DNA of 64,000 nt from assembly GCA_965228215.1 (NCBI GenBank), contig OZ245800.1, positions 1,178,001-1,242,000 of the forward strand, read 5' to 3'. Position 1 is the first letter of the stretch, and every line of letters starts with the position of its first letter. This document shows, in pieces, positions 8,499 through 17,032 of this stretch. Position numbers and translations under genes: made by a program. The notes below the pieces were generated by a model, which saw nothing but the letters and a program-made list of their open reading frames with translations, did no database searches and was not told the DNA's origin. The DNA comes from Maricaulis sp965228215 (lineage in GTDB: Bacteria; Pseudomonadota; Alphaproteobacteria; Caulobacterales; Maricaulaceae).

Positions 8499-9059
8499 CT
8501 AACCCTCGATCGTTTCGACCGTCAGGTTCTCATTCGTGTAGACGCAGATGCGGGCGGCGATCTCCATGGCCTTGCGGGCGATGACTTCGGGATTGTCCTC
8601 GTAGTCATAGATCGCGCGGGCAGCGGAGAGGGCGTAGTTTCCGCCGGAACCGACAGCAACGACACCGTCTTCCGGTTCCAGCACATCCCCGGCACCGGTC
8701 AGAAGGAAGGTGGTTTCCTTGTCGGCCACGATCAGCATGGCTTCGAGACGCCGCATATAGCGGTCGGTGCGCCAGTCCTTGGCGAGTTCGACGCAGGCGC
8801 GGGCCAGTTGGGAGGGATATTGTTCCAGCTTGGCCTCGAGCCGCTCGAACAGGGCGAAGGCGTCGGCGGTGGCGCCGGCGAAGCCCGCTACGACATGACC
8901 ACCGGCCAGGCGGCGAACCTTCTTGGCATTCCCCTTCATCACCGTTGGCCCGATCGAGACCTGGCCATCACCGGCGATCACCAGGGTTCCGGCCTTGCGC
9001 ACGGCCAGGATCGTCGTGCCGCGCCAGGCGGTTGCATCGGTAGGAGAGGGGGTTGTCAT
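8499..9059 (-). CDS. hslV: ATP-dependent protease peptidase subunit HslV
   Basis: A 186-residue N-terminal threonine peptidase, the proteolytic core of HslUV. The propeptide is 14 residues (ending TAWRG) and processing before Thr15 would expose TTILAVRK, a longer leader than the single methionine of E. coli but similar to other alphaproteobacteria. AGDGQVSIGPTVMKGNAKKVRRL and the GSGGNYALSAARA segment are typical. It forms a double hexamer capped by HslU. The gene precedes the small membrane gene by three bases, with the EAL protein 97 bases upstream on the same strand. Confidence 0.97.
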   Translation of the reverse strand: MTTPSPTDATAWRGTTILAVRKAGTLVIAGDGQVSIGPTVMKGNAKKVRRLAGGHVVAGFAGATADAFALFERLEAKLEQYPSQLARACVELAKDWRTDRYMRRLEAMLIVADKETTFLLTGAGDVLEPEDGVVAVGSGGNYALSAARAIYDYEDNPEVIARKAMEIAARICVYTNENLTVETIEG

Positions 9060-9156
9060 GGCGGTCTCCGCGATTCCAGAGACCTAGCATGTGGCCGGGA
9101 CCGCGCCGGGGATCAACCCCCTGGCCCATTTCCCTGGAGCATTTATCGGAGGGGGA

Positions 9157-11250
9157 TTACTCGCCGACAGCCCGGCTGGTGCCGGTTTCGGTGGCGAATT
9201 CCTCGAAATCCTCGACCGGCATCGGGCGGCCGAAGAAGAAGCCCTGGGCCAGGGTCGCGCCCTGGGCTCGCAGCATGGCGAGCTGTTCCGCGGTCTCCAC
9301 GCCTTCGGCAACGGTTTCCAGCTTCAGCGACTTGGCCATGGCCAGGATCGTCTCGACCACGATGCGGGCGTGTTCGTCATCGGCCATGTCGCGAACGAAG
9401 CTCTGGTCGATCTTGAAGACGTCGAACGGCATGCGGGTCAGATAAGCCAGCGAGGAATGGCCGGTGCCGAAATCATCGATGGCGAAGCTCACACCGCGAT
9501 CGCGCAGCGGCTGGACCTGTTCGATCACCCGTTCCGGGTTTTCCATCGCGATGGATTCGGTCAGTTCCAGTTCCAGCATGTGCGGCGGAAGATTGGCCTC
9601 TTCCAGCGCCTCCAGGACAGAGTCCGCGAAACCGTCGCGTTCGAACTGCATGGCCGACACGTTGACCGCAACCGGCACTTCGATGCCGCGCATGCGCCAG
9701 GCCGCAGCCTCGCGGCAGGCATTGCGCAGGACCCAGTCACCGATCTCGCCGATCAGGCCGCATTCCTCGGCAGCCTCGATAAAGGCGCCCGGAGAGAGCA
9801 GGCCGGCCGTCGGATGCTGCCAGCGGACGAGCGCTTCCGCACCGGCCACAGCACCGTCAGACATCAGGACTTTCGGCTGATAGAAGACCACGAGCTGGTC
9901 CTGCTGGACGGCATCACGCAGCTCGTTTTCCAGCACCAGGCGCTCGAAGGCGGACTGGTTCATGACCGGTTCAAAGAATTGCACCGCAGAACCACCGGCG
10001 CGCTTGGCGTGCGCCATGGCGAGGTCGGCATGACGCATCAGCGTCTCCGGATCCGCACCATCCTGCGGGAAGACAGCCACACCGACACTGACGCCCAGGA
10101 AGACCTGGTGGCCGGAAATCTCGAAGGGCAGGCGGATCGCATCAACCAGCTTGTTGGCGACACGCGCGGCTTCGGAGCTGTCATAGGTCTCGGGGAGGAG
10201 AACCGTGAATTCATCACCGCCCAGGCGCGCCACCATGGAGGTGTCACCGCTGCGGCCGGAGGCGAGGTCATAACCGCGCACGACTTCGGAGAGGCGGCGG
10301 GCCACCATTTCCAGCATGCGGTCACCCTCGCCGATACCCAGCGAGTCATTGACGCGCTTGAAGCGATCGAGATCGAGGAAGAGCACAGCTCCGCTCGTGT
10401 CTTCTTCCAGGGCCTTGCGGGCCACGCGCTCGGTCTCCTTGCGGAAACGCTCGCGATTGGGCAATTCGGTCACGAGGTCGACATAGGCCAGGCGGTGAAT
10501 CCGCTTCAGATTGCCGTCGAGGCGCGCGAACATCCGGTTGAAGGCATTGGCCAGGACTTCCAGCTCGTCACCCGTTTCCACCGTGATGCGCATGTCGAGA
10601 TTTTTCGACGAGGCAAGGCGGGCGGCTTCGGTCAGCGTCTGGACCGGCTTCAGGGCGCGACCGACCACGAGGGCGGCCAGCGGCAGGAAAATACCCAGGG
10701 CCAGCAGGGCGATCAGCGTCTGGCGCTGGATCAGCGCGTTGCGCGATTCCGCCAGCTGGATGAGATCCTGCTTGGCATAGACAATACCGACCAGGCGGCG
10801 GTTTTGCGTATAAATCGGGATTGCGGCTTCCAGCGTGTCACCGACCAGGCGTTCGCGGAGGTCACCGGCGCCGAGTGCCATGACGGCGATATCGGCGGCG
10901 CGAAGACGACCCGGCTCGCGGCCATCAGCATAGGCCTCGCCCAGGACTTCTCGGCGATTATTGAGCACGTAGAGTTCATTCGCCGGCATGGAGACGAGCA
11001 ATTCCTCGACATAGACGTCGATGAATTCGGAATCGCTGGTTGCGACCTGGCTGGCGATACGGTTCGCAGCGATCTGCAATGTCGCGATAGATCGGTCGGT
11101 GAGCAGCTGGGTCGTCTCGCGCTGGGCGGAGACGCTGTGCAGCGTGATCAGCATAAAGGTCGTCGCGAAAATGAGTGCGCCGGTGAGAAGCGTGAACTTC
11201 ATCACCAGGGACCGCATCACTCGGGACACCGCTTTACGGATGGGCGCCAT
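9157..11250 (-). CDS. Membrane-bound HAMP-GGDEF-EAL cyclic-di-GMP protein
   Basis: A 697-residue sensor. TM1 is at about residues 17-38, a periplasmic domain at 39-176, TM2 at 177-199, HAMP to about 250, GGDEF domain 255-430, EAL domain 440-690. GGDEF (344-348) is intact. The RxxD product-inhibition motif RGYD (325-328) is separated from it by about ten extra residues. All main EAL residues are present: EAL 472-474, NVS, ELTES, DDFGTGHSS 592-600, KIDQSF, EGVET. It may both make and degrade c-di-GMP. I choose the ATG at 11250, preceded by GGGGTAGAG, over a GTG 75 bases upstream. Confidence 0.92.
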   Translation of the reverse strand: MAPIRKAVSRVMRSLVMKFTLLTGALIFATTFMLITLHSVSAQRETTQLLTDRSIATLQIAANRIASQVATSDSEFIDVYVEELLVSMPANELYVLNNRREVLGEAYADGREPGRLRAADIAVMALGAGDLRERLVGDTLEAAIPIYTQNRRLVGIVYAKQDLIQLAESRNALIQRQTLIALLALGIFLPLAALVVGRALKPVQTLTEAARLASSKNLDMRITVETGDELEVLANAFNRMFARLDGNLKRIHRLAYVDLVTELPNRERFRKETERVARKALEEDTSGAVLFLDLDRFKRVNDSLGIGEGDRMLEMVARRLSEVVRGYDLASGRSGDTSMVARLGGDEFTVLLPETYDSSEAARVANKLVDAIRLPFEISGHQVFLGVSVGVAVFPQDGADPETLMRHADLAMAHAKRAGGSAVQFFEPVMNQSAFERLVLENELRDAVQQDQLVVFYQPKVLMSDGAVAGAEALVRWQHPTAGLLSPGAFIEAAEECGLIGEIGDWVLRNACREAAAWRMRGIEVPVAVNVSAMQFERDGFADSVLEALEEANLPPHMLELELTESIAMENPERVIEQVQPLRDRGVSFAIDDFGTGHSSLAYLTRMPFDVFKIDQSFVRDMADDEHARIVVETILAMAKSLKLETVAEGVETAEQLAMLRAQGATLAQGFFFGRPMPVEDFEEFATETGTSRAVGE

Positions 11251-11364
11251 CTCTACCCCTGATCGCGACCCGTGACGGGGCGCGTCCAAACCACCAAAAC
11301 TAATCGGGCGAAGATCGTTGTTCACCCGTTCTCATTTGGCAGAATGACACCAAGCACTTGAAGT

Positions 11365-11429
11365 GTAGTTAAAATGCGAGATGTTTTTCGTTAAGGTTTT
11401 AGGGGATTTGGGCTGCAGGCCTTAACTAC
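11365..11429. repeat. Nested inverted repeats between EAL gene and PfkB gene
   Basis: An outer perfect 8-base inverted repeat, GTAGTTAA (11365-11372) and TTAACTAC (11422-11429), encloses an inner 7-base repeat, GTTAAGG (11390-11396) and CCTTAAC (11420-11426). The right arms overlap the PfkB stop codon. The segment is AT-rich compared with surroundings. It lies after the PfkB gene and upstream of the EAL gene on the same strand, so it may be a weak hairpin or a protein-binding site; there is no T-run for an intrinsic terminator. Confidence 0.4.
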
Positions 11430-12430
11430 AACGCGATCTCGGCGTCTACAATTAGTGATTTTAGTTCGCATTCGGGACGCGCGCCGTAGTGAGAGATGAT
11501 TTCCGCGGCTGAAATCGCCCCCATCCGGCCCGCATTTTCAAGCGACATGTCGCGCGCAATGCCGAGCAGGAAGCCGGCCGCGAACAGATCGCCTGCGCCC
11601 GTAGTGTCCACCAACGTCTCGACCGGTGCTGCCGGCACGGAAACCGTCTCCTCGCCGCGCACGATTACCGCGCCTTTTTCCGACCGGGTCACGGCAGCAA
11701 TGGCGACGTCCTTGCGAGCCTGATCGATTGCAGAATCGAAATCATCGGTCTCGTAGAGCGCGGTAATCTCGGCTTCATTGGCCAGCAGAATGTCGACGTG
11801 ATTGGCCACGAGATGGCGGAACGCCGACCGGTGACGCTCGACACAGAAGAGGTCCGACAGGGTCAGGGCCGTCATGCGGCCATGCTTGGCGGCCAGTTCG
11901 GCTGCGTGCACATAAGCGCGTTTCGCTTCCTCGCGGTCGAACAGATAGCCCTCGAGATATACGATCTTCGAGCCGGCCAGCATTTCGGCGCCGGCCTGTA
12001 CGTCCTCTTCGGTGACCAGGGCGGCCGCGCCAAGGAAGGTCGACATGGAGCGGGCCGCGTCCGGCGTGACATTGATCAGGCAACGTGCTGTCGCCGGGCC
12101 GTCCTTGAGCGGCGGCGTGTCGAAATCGACGCCGATCGCGCGGATGTCGTGGGTGAAGATCTCGCCCAGCTGGTCATCCGCGACCTTGCCGACATAGGCG
12201 GCCTTGCCGCCCAGCGAGGCGATACCTGCAACCGTGTTGGCGGCCGATCCGCCCGACGCTTCCTTACCCGCCGCCATCTTGCCGTAGAGATAGGTGGCCC
12301 GTTCCTCGTCGATGAGATTCATCGCGTCCTTCGGAATGCCTTCGGCGTCCAGGAAGGCGTCGGTGGCCGGCGAGAGAACATCGACGATGGCATTGCCGAC
12401 AGCGAGAACATCGTATTGCGTAACGGACAT
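11426..12430 (-). CDS. PfkB-family kinase, likely adenosine kinase
   Basis: A 334-residue ribokinase-fold kinase. The N terminus VLAVGNAIVDVL, the GGSAANTVAGIASLGG motif, and the C-terminal DTTGAGDLFAAGFLLG anion-hole/catalytic-aspartate motif define the PfkB family. The overall pattern resembles proteins annotated as adenosine kinase in alphaproteobacteria (salvage of adenosine to AMP), but other sugar or nucleoside substrates are possible. Transcribed alone; the promoter would lie in the TTAA-rich gap upstream (12440-12490) shared with the divergent ATP-grasp gene. Confidence 0.85.
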   Translation of the reverse strand: MSVTQYDVLAVGNAIVDVLSPATDAFLDAEGIPKDAMNLIDEERATYLYGKMAAGKEASGGSAANTVAGIASLGGKAAYVGKVADDQLGEIFTHDIRAIGVDFDTPPLKDGPATARCLINVTPDAARSMSTFLGAAALVTEEDVQAGAEMLAGSKIVYLEGYLFDREEAKRAYVHAAELAAKHGRMTALTLSDLFCVERHRSAFRHLVANHVDILLANEAEITALYETDDFDSAIDQARKDVAIAAVTRSEKGAVIVRGEETVSVPAAPVETLVDTTGAGDLFAAGFLLGIARDMSLENAGRMGAISAAEIISHYGARPECELKSLIVDAEIAL

Positions 12431-12447
12431 GGGTATGGCCTTGGCGG

Positions 12448-12487
12448 TTAAGGTTAATCGTTAAGTGTTCGCTTCGGGCAGGGTTAA
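12448..12487. promoter_or_regulatory. Cluster of TTAA boxes in divergent promoter gap
   Basis: Four TTAA tetramers occur at 12448, 12454, 12461 and 12484 in the 143-base gap between the PfkB kinase and the ATP-grasp gene. CtrA, the cell-cycle regulator of this group, binds TTAA-N7-TTAA, but none of the spacings here is exactly seven, so this is only an AT-rich promoter cluster with half-sites. Confidence 0.2.
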
Positions 12488-12573
12488 TGCCAGCGGGACA
12501 TTGCGGCAAGTCTTGCGGGCATGCGCGCAGAGGGATAGATGGCTGGGTCTGCCGCTTTGTCCAGGAAACCGCC

Positions 12574-13458
12574 ATGTCCCGCGTCGCCTTTCTCACCGCG
12601 TCCTGCATGATCAAGGACCATCCCGATGCCCGGAAGGATTACTGGGAGCATGACCTGGAAATGGCTGCGCTGCAGCCGGCCTGCAAGGCGCTGGGGATTT
12701 CCCTGGAACCGGTGATCTGGGATGAGCCGGGCCTAACCCTCGCTGACTATGACGCCGTCATGATCGGCACGGTCTGGGACTATATGGAAAAGCCACAGGC
12801 CTTCACCGAATTCCTCGAACGCTGTGATCGCGAGACCCGACTGCTCAATCCCCTGCCCACCGTCATGTGGAATATGCGCAAGGTCTATCTCAAGGATCTC
12901 GAGGCGCGCGGCGCCGCCATTATCCCGACTCTCTGGGGCGAACTGGCGGACGAGGCCACTATCCATGGTGCGTTCGATGCGCTGGGTTGTGATGATGTCG
13001 TGGTGAAGCCGGTCCTGGGCGGTGGTGCCTGGCGCCAGGCGCGTGTGCGCCGCGGCGAGGTTATCCCGCCGGCCGAGACACTCCCGCCGGCGGAATGCAT
13101 GATCCAGCCCTTCCTGCCGTCGGTGTCGGAAGAGGGCGAATACGCCTTCCTCTTCTTCAATCGGGAATTCTCGCACTGCGCCCTCAAACGCCCGGCCGAC
13201 GGCGATTACCGGGTCCAGTCCGAATATGGCGGTTATGAAGCGATCCACGAGCCGTCGGAAGAAGAGCTCGCGCTCGCCCGCGCGGTGGTCGATTGCGTAG
13301 ACGGCGACCTTCTCTATGCGCGGGTGGACATGCTGCGCGGTCTCGACGGCAAGCTGGCCCTGATCGAGCTGGAACTTATCGAACCCTATCTCTATCCCGA
13401 GCAAGGACCGGTGATGGGCGAGACGTTCGCGAAGGCGTTGAAGGGATTGCTGGCCTAG
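12574..13458 (+). CDS. ATP-grasp domain protein (RimK/glutathione-synthetase-like)
   Basis: A 294-residue protein with an ATP-grasp fold. A pre-ATP-grasp N-terminal region (ADYDAVMIGTVWDY) is followed by KVYLKDLEARGAAIIPT, the nucleotide-binding VVVKPVLGGGAW, QPFLP, and a C-terminal metal-binding LALIELELIEPYLY. Such enzymes form carboxylate-amine bonds through acyl phosphates. It resembles stand-alone ATP-grasp proteins widely found in proteobacteria, and its substrates are unknown. The start at 12574 follows an AGGAAA ribosome binding site; upstream in-frame Mets lack one. Its TAG stop overlaps the stop of the convergent gene within CTAG. Confidence 0.8.
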   Translation: MSRVAFLTASCMIKDHPDARKDYWEHDLEMAALQPACKALGISLEPVIWDEPGLTLADYDAVMIGTVWDYMEKPQAFTEFLERCDRETRLLNPLPTVMWNMRKVYLKDLEARGAAIIPTLWGELADEATIHGAFDALGCDDVVVKPVLGGGAWRQARVRRGEVIPPAETLPPAECMIQPFLPSVSEEGEYAFLFFNREFSHCALKRPADGDYRVQSEYGGYEAIHEPSEEELALARAVVDCVDGDLLYARVDMLRGLDGKLALIELELIEPYLYPEQGPVMGETFAKALKGLLA

Positions 13459-13721
13459 GCGCCGGCCAACACAACCCAATCGGATCGCTGTAGGCCAAAC
13501 TCGCGAGACAATTCGCTGAACGCCTCTTCGAGGTCATGGTAGTGATCGTGGCTGAACTCCCGGCTGTTCGTGTCGAGGAAGATGACCCGGAGATCTTCGC
13601 CATACTTGCGTAATTCGAGGGCGTGTGGCGCTTCCGCCTTGGAGCCGTTGATCCTTCTCTCGATCTCTCCGGTGGAGCTGATTGAGAGGCCTGCGCGAGT
13701 TCTGGCGAGAGTTTGAAACAT
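13455..13721 (-). CDS. Small protein of unknown function coupled to nth
   Basis: An 88-residue soluble protein that I do not recognise, with a histidine/aspartate-rich stretch near the C terminus (REFSHDHYHDLEEAF). Its ATG overlaps the nth stop as TGATG, which argues for translational coupling and fixes the start; longer in-frame starts would lie inside nth. It shares its last four bases, CTAG, with the stop of the convergent ATP-grasp gene. Lower GC than nth. Confidence 0.6.
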   Translation of the reverse strand: MFQTLARTRAGLSISSTGEIERRINGSKAEAPHALELRKYGEDLRVIFLDTNSREFSHDHYHDLEEAFSELSREFGLQRSDWVVLAGA

Positions 13722-14440
13722 CACTTCGGCGCCGGTGTTTTGTCCTTGAACCGGCACAGATCCTCGATCGGACAGCGCCAGCATTCCGGCTTGCGGGCCT
13801 TGCACAGATAGCGGCCGTGCAGGATCAGCCAGTGGTGTGCGCCCTTCTTGTATTCCGCGGGCGTGATCTTCTCGAGCCGGGCCTCCACCTCGTCGGGTGT
13901 CTTGCCGGGCGCGAGTTTCGTGCGATTGCCAACCCGGAAGATGTGCGTGTCGACCGCAATCGTGGGCACGCCGAAGGCCTCGTTCAAGACGACATTGGCG
14001 GTCTTGCGGCCCACGCCGGGTAGTTCTTCCAGACCCTCCCGGGTCTGCGGGACCTCGCCGCCATACTTCTCGATCAGGAGTTTCGACAGGGCGATGACAT
14101 TCTTGGCCTTGTTGCGAAAGAGGCCGATCGTCTTGATCCGGTCGCGGACATGATCCTCTCCCAGCGCCACCATTTTCTGCGGCGTGTCCGCCTCCTGGAA
14201 GAGTTTTTCCGTCGCCTTGTTTACCCCGACATCCGTGGCCTGGGCCGACAGGGCGACCGCGACAACCAGCGTGTAGGGATTGGTCCAGTTCAGCTCGGTT
14301 TCCGGATCCGGCCGGTCCTGGGCCAGGCGGGCATAGAGATCCAGCGCCTGTTCGCGATTGAGGCCGCGCGGCGCGCGTTTCTTTTTCTTCGCAGCCGGTT
14401 TTTTCCGGGCGGTCGAGGCGGGGGCGGATGTCTTGCTCAT
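13721..14440 (-). CDS. nth: Endonuclease III
   Basis: A 239-residue bifunctional DNA glycosylase/AP lyase for oxidised pyrimidines. The helix-hairpin-helix LPGVGRKTANVVLNEAFG includes the catalytic lysine, followed by VDTHIFRVGNR with the catalytic aspartate. The C-terminal [4Fe-4S] cysteines are in CKARKPECWRCPIEDLC. The N terminus is a lysine/alanine-rich basic tail of about 25 residues. The open frame extends far upstream but that part is antisense to the ogt-type gene, so I start at the ATG ending at 14440. Confidence 0.95.
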   Translation of the reverse strand: MSKTSAPASTARKKPAAKKKKRAPRGLNREQALDLYARLAQDRPDPETELNWTNPYTLVVAVALSAQATDVGVNKATEKLFQEADTPQKMVALGEDHVRDRIKTIGLFRNKAKNVIALSKLLIEKYGGEVPQTREGLEELPGVGRKTANVVLNEAFGVPTIAVDTHIFRVGNRTKLAPGKTPDEVEARLEKITPAEYKKGAHHWLILHGRYLCKARKPECWRCPIEDLCRFKDKTPAPK

Positions 14441-14527
14441 GGCCCGAGCTAACCCAATCGCGGCGCGTCTGTCATCCCCGCTGCCACGCGGTTTGCACCG
14501 GCCGATGTCCGCCCTATCTTCGCGGGC

Positions 14528-15076
14528 ATGCGCGGAGTTGTCGAAACCTGGCCGGCCGAGTCCGAGGCCGTGGAACGCCATGACGGCGAGCTCTTCATGG
14601 ATGCCGAATTGGCGCCCAATCGCTCGCTGCGGAATCCGGCTTTCATTGCCCTGATGATCGCCATCGTCGCGATCTCCTTCACCGCCGGTATTCTCTTCAT
14701 CACCATGGGCGCCTGGCCGGTGACGGGGTTTTTCGGGCTGGATCTCATCCTTGTCTGGCTGGCCTTCCGCATCTCCTATCGCGATGGCCGGGCCCGCGAA
14801 TGGGTGCGTGTGGATGCGCGTGACATCGAGGTCGTGCGACGGCATCCGACGGGTCATCTCCAGCGCTTTCGTTTGCCGACCGGCTGGGTGCGGATGACCC
14901 TGTTCGACCCCGACGAACATCATGTCCAGCTGGCCCTGACAGCCCATGGCCGATCCCTTGTACTGGGCAGTTTCATGGCCCCGGACGAACGGCGCGAATT
15001 TTCCAGGGCGCTGGGGGATGCCATCGACGCGGCGCGCAAAAACCGGAACTGGGCGCAAGAACCGGGTGGAGCCTGA
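14528..15076 (+). CDS. DUF2244 membrane protein
   Basis: A 182-residue protein with two adjacent membrane segments (about residues 38-60 and 65-85) followed by a soluble C-terminal domain containing WVRMTLFDPDEHHVQLALTAHGRSLVLGSFMAPDER. This layout and its place divergent from nth match the DUF2244 family common in alphaproteobacteria. Function is unknown; an inner-membrane location is inferred from the hydrophobic segments. The 87-base gap from nth holds both promoters. Confidence 0.8.
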   Translation: MRGVVETWPAESEAVERHDGELFMDAELAPNRSLRNPAFIALMIAIVAISFTAGILFITMGAWPVTGFFGLDLILVWLAFRISYRDGRAREWVRVDARDIEVVRRHPTGHLQRFRLPTGWVRMTLFDPDEHHVQLALTAHGRSLVLGSFMAPDERREFSRALGDAIDAARKNRNWAQEPGGA

Positions 15077-15100
15077 CAGCGGCCACGCTAGATTGGCCCC

Positions 15101-15949
15101 ATGACGGCACAAATCTACAAGATCGACGAAGCCAGCCGCGATTTCACGCGCATTGCGTCCGCTCTTGCCTTTCTCGGCGAGAACTGGCGCGACCATCCGG
15201 ATCTCGACGCTGCAGCCCGGGCTGCCGGCCTGTCTCCGCACCATTTCCAGCGCGTCTTCACCCGCTGGGTGGGAGTCTCGCCCAAGAAATATGTCGGCGC
15301 CCTCGCCCACAATGCAGCGCGCGACGCCCTGGATGACGGTGCCTGCGTGCTTGACGCCGCCTTCGAGGCGGGCCTGTCCGGCCCCGGCCGATTGCACGAT
15401 CTTTTCATTGCCCACGAAGCCGTCACGCCCGGCGACGCCCGGCGACGCGGTGCGGGTCTGGATTTCACCTGGGGTGTTGCCCCGTCCACCTTTGGCGATG
15501 CCATTTTCCTGGTGTCCGAGCGCGGCCTGTCCGCCCTCGCCTTTGCCGAACCGGATATCGAGACCGGTTTTGCCGACCTGCGTGATCGCTATCCCGCCGC
15601 CAATTACACGCGAGACGATGATGTAGCCCGCGACTGGGCCGAGCGGATCTTCTCGGCGCGGGATGATGATCCCATCCCCCTCGCCCTCTATGGCACGCCC
15701 TGGCAGCGCCAGGTCTGGCGCGCCCTGCTCAGCATTCCGGTTGGCGAAACAACGACCTACAAGGCCATTGCCGAAAAGGTCGAGACACCGCGCGCCTTCC
15801 AGGCCGTCGGCGCGGCGGTTGGCGCCAATCCGGTATCCTGGCTTATCCCCTGCCACCGCGTGCTGGCTGCCAATGGCAAGCTGACCGGTTATCACTGGGG
15901 TGTAGATCGCAAGCGCGCCATGCTCGCCTACGAGGCCGCGACGGGCTAG
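15101..15949 (+). CDS. AraC-type HTH / O6-methylguanine-DNA methyltransferase fusion (Ada-like)
   Basis: A 282-residue protein joining an AraC helix-turn-helix domain (residues about 15-115, DLDAAARAAGLSPHHFQRVF) with an Ogt domain (about 130-280). The active-site IPCHRV motif places the methyl-accepting cysteine at residue 251, and 'RAFQAVGAAVGANP' is the DNA-binding helix region. It lacks the N-terminal Zn-cysteine domain of Ada that senses methylphosphotriesters, so it could repair O6-alkylguanine and bind DNA but not be activated in the Ada way. Starts 24 bases after DUF2244. Confidence 0.9.
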   Translation: MTAQIYKIDEASRDFTRIASALAFLGENWRDHPDLDAAARAAGLSPHHFQRVFTRWVGVSPKKYVGALAHNAARDALDDGACVLDAAFEAGLSGPGRLHDLFIAHEAVTPGDARRRGAGLDFTWGVAPSTFGDAIFLVSERGLSALAFAEPDIETGFADLRDRYPAANYTRDDDVARDWAERIFSARDDDPIPLALYGTPWQRQVWRALLSIPVGETTTYKAIAEKVETPRAFQAVGAAVGANPVSWLIPCHRVLAANGKLTGYHWGVDRKRAMLAYEAATG

Positions 15950-15959
15950 AATCCCGGAC

Positions 15960-16562
15960 ATGATTGGTCCTTTCGGTTACGCCGCGCTGTTTGCGCTTAC
16001 CGCCGCGTCTGCATTCTTCCTCCGCTGGTTGGCGGCCCGCCGTCGCCTGACGGCCGAGGCTCGCGAGGAATACGAGGAACGTGTCGCCACGAAAGCCGGG
16101 ACGGTGAAAGGGGTCGACGAGAGAGCCTTTGTCCGCCTCTACGTGGCCGCCTCCGAACCGCGCTGGGCGCTCTATGCCGCCGGCGCGCTCCTCCTGGCCG
16201 TGCTCATCACACCACCGGCAGGGATCGGGCTGATGCTGGTCTGGCCGTTGATCACCCAGAACCTGCTCGATGGCGGGCCCTGGTATGATGTCGGCTACTA
16301 TCCGTGGATGTTCTACATGTTCTTCGGAATGGTCGCCGTCTGGGCCGTGTGCGCCGCCAGCGTTGCCCGCATCCATCATGCCCGCGCACCCGAACCCTTC
16401 AACGCTGCCCTCGCCCGGGCCCGCGGCGAACCGCTGGACGATATTGAAATCAAGCGGCCGCGGCCCAATTGGGCGAAGAAGGCCCGCCCCAGCTGGGCGC
16501 CGGACCTGTCTCACCTCGAAAAGAAGGGTGAGACCGATGACGACAAGGACAGGACCGACTGA
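15960..16562 (+). CDS. Membrane protein of unknown function
   Basis: A 200-residue protein with an N-terminal hydrophobic helix (residues 5-24), a charged stretch, and further membrane segments at about 68-100 and 113-135, then a proline/lysine-rich cytosolic tail. No known domain is recognised. It begins ten bases after the preceding stop and its last base is the first base of the gloA start codon (TGATG), so it is probably co-translated with gloA. Confidence 0.7.
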   Translation: MIGPFGYAALFALTAASAFFLRWLAARRRLTAEAREEYEERVATKAGTVKGVDERAFVRLYVAASEPRWALYAAGALLLAVLITPPAGIGLMLVWPLITQNLLDGGPWYDVGYYPWMFYMFFGMVAVWAVCAASVARIHHARAPEPFNAALARARGEPLDDIEIKRPRPNWAKKARPSWAPDLSHLEKKGETDDDKDRTD

Positions 16563-17029
16563 TGCAATACCTCCACACCATGGTTCGCGTGAGCGATGTC
16601 GAGGCGAGCCTGCGTTTCTATTGCGAAGGGCTGGGCCTCAAGGAAATCAGCCGGTTCGACAGTGAGCCGGGGCGTTTCACCCTGATTTTCCTCGCGACAG
16701 ACGAAGACCTGGCGCGGTCCGGCTACGAGCCTGGCTGCGGCGAGAAGATTCCCGACGGCCTGCCTTGTGTCGAGCTCACGCATAACTGGGATCCGGAGGA
16801 CTACCAGGGCGGCCGGAATTTCGGCCATCTCGCCTACCGGGTCGAGAATATCTACGACACCTGCGCCCATCTCGACGGATTGGGTTATGTCATCAACCGT
16901 CCGCCGCGCGACGGCCGCATGGCCTTCGTGCGTTCACCGGACGGGATTTCGGTGGAATTGCTCCAGCGCGGCGAGAACCTGCCCGCCGCCGAACCCTGGG
17001 CCTCGATGGATAATACCGGGAGCTGGTAG
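16562..17029 (+). CDS. gloA: Lactoylglutathione lyase (glyoxalase I)
   Basis: A 155-residue VOC enzyme that isomerises the methylglyoxal-glutathione hemithioacetal. The sequence follows the classical GloA pattern: YLHTMVRVSDVEASLRFYCEGLGL, 'FTLIFLATDED', LTHNWDPEDYQGGRNFGHLAYRVENI and FVRSPDGISVELLQRG, which supply the metal-binding His and Glu residues. Length is slightly above the E. coli enzyme (135). Overlaps the upstream membrane gene at the start codon and converges with the WYL regulator, three bases apart. Confidence 0.93.
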   Translation: MQYLHTMVRVSDVEASLRFYCEGLGLKEISRFDSEPGRFTLIFLATDEDLARSGYEPGCGEKIPDGLPCVELTHNWDPEDYQGGRNFGHLAYRVENIYDTCAHLDGLGYVINRPPRDGRMAFVRSPDGISVELLQRGENLPAAEPWASMDNTGSW

Positions 17030-17032
17030 GCC

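Noticed and set aside
9091..11262. 723-codon open frame on the plus strand
   Set aside because: It is antisense to the GGDEF-EAL gene; its composition (His/Gly/Gln-rich) is the usual shadow of a high-GC gene.
12448..12487. A true CtrA site between the PfkB and ATP-grasp genes
   Set aside because: TTAA spacings there are 2, 3 and 19 bases between neighbours (9 between outer members), not the seven that CtrA requires.
14441..15961. Long N-terminal extension of the nth frame
   Set aside because: The extra 500 codons are antisense to DUF2244 and the Ogt-type gene; nth starts properly at 14440.
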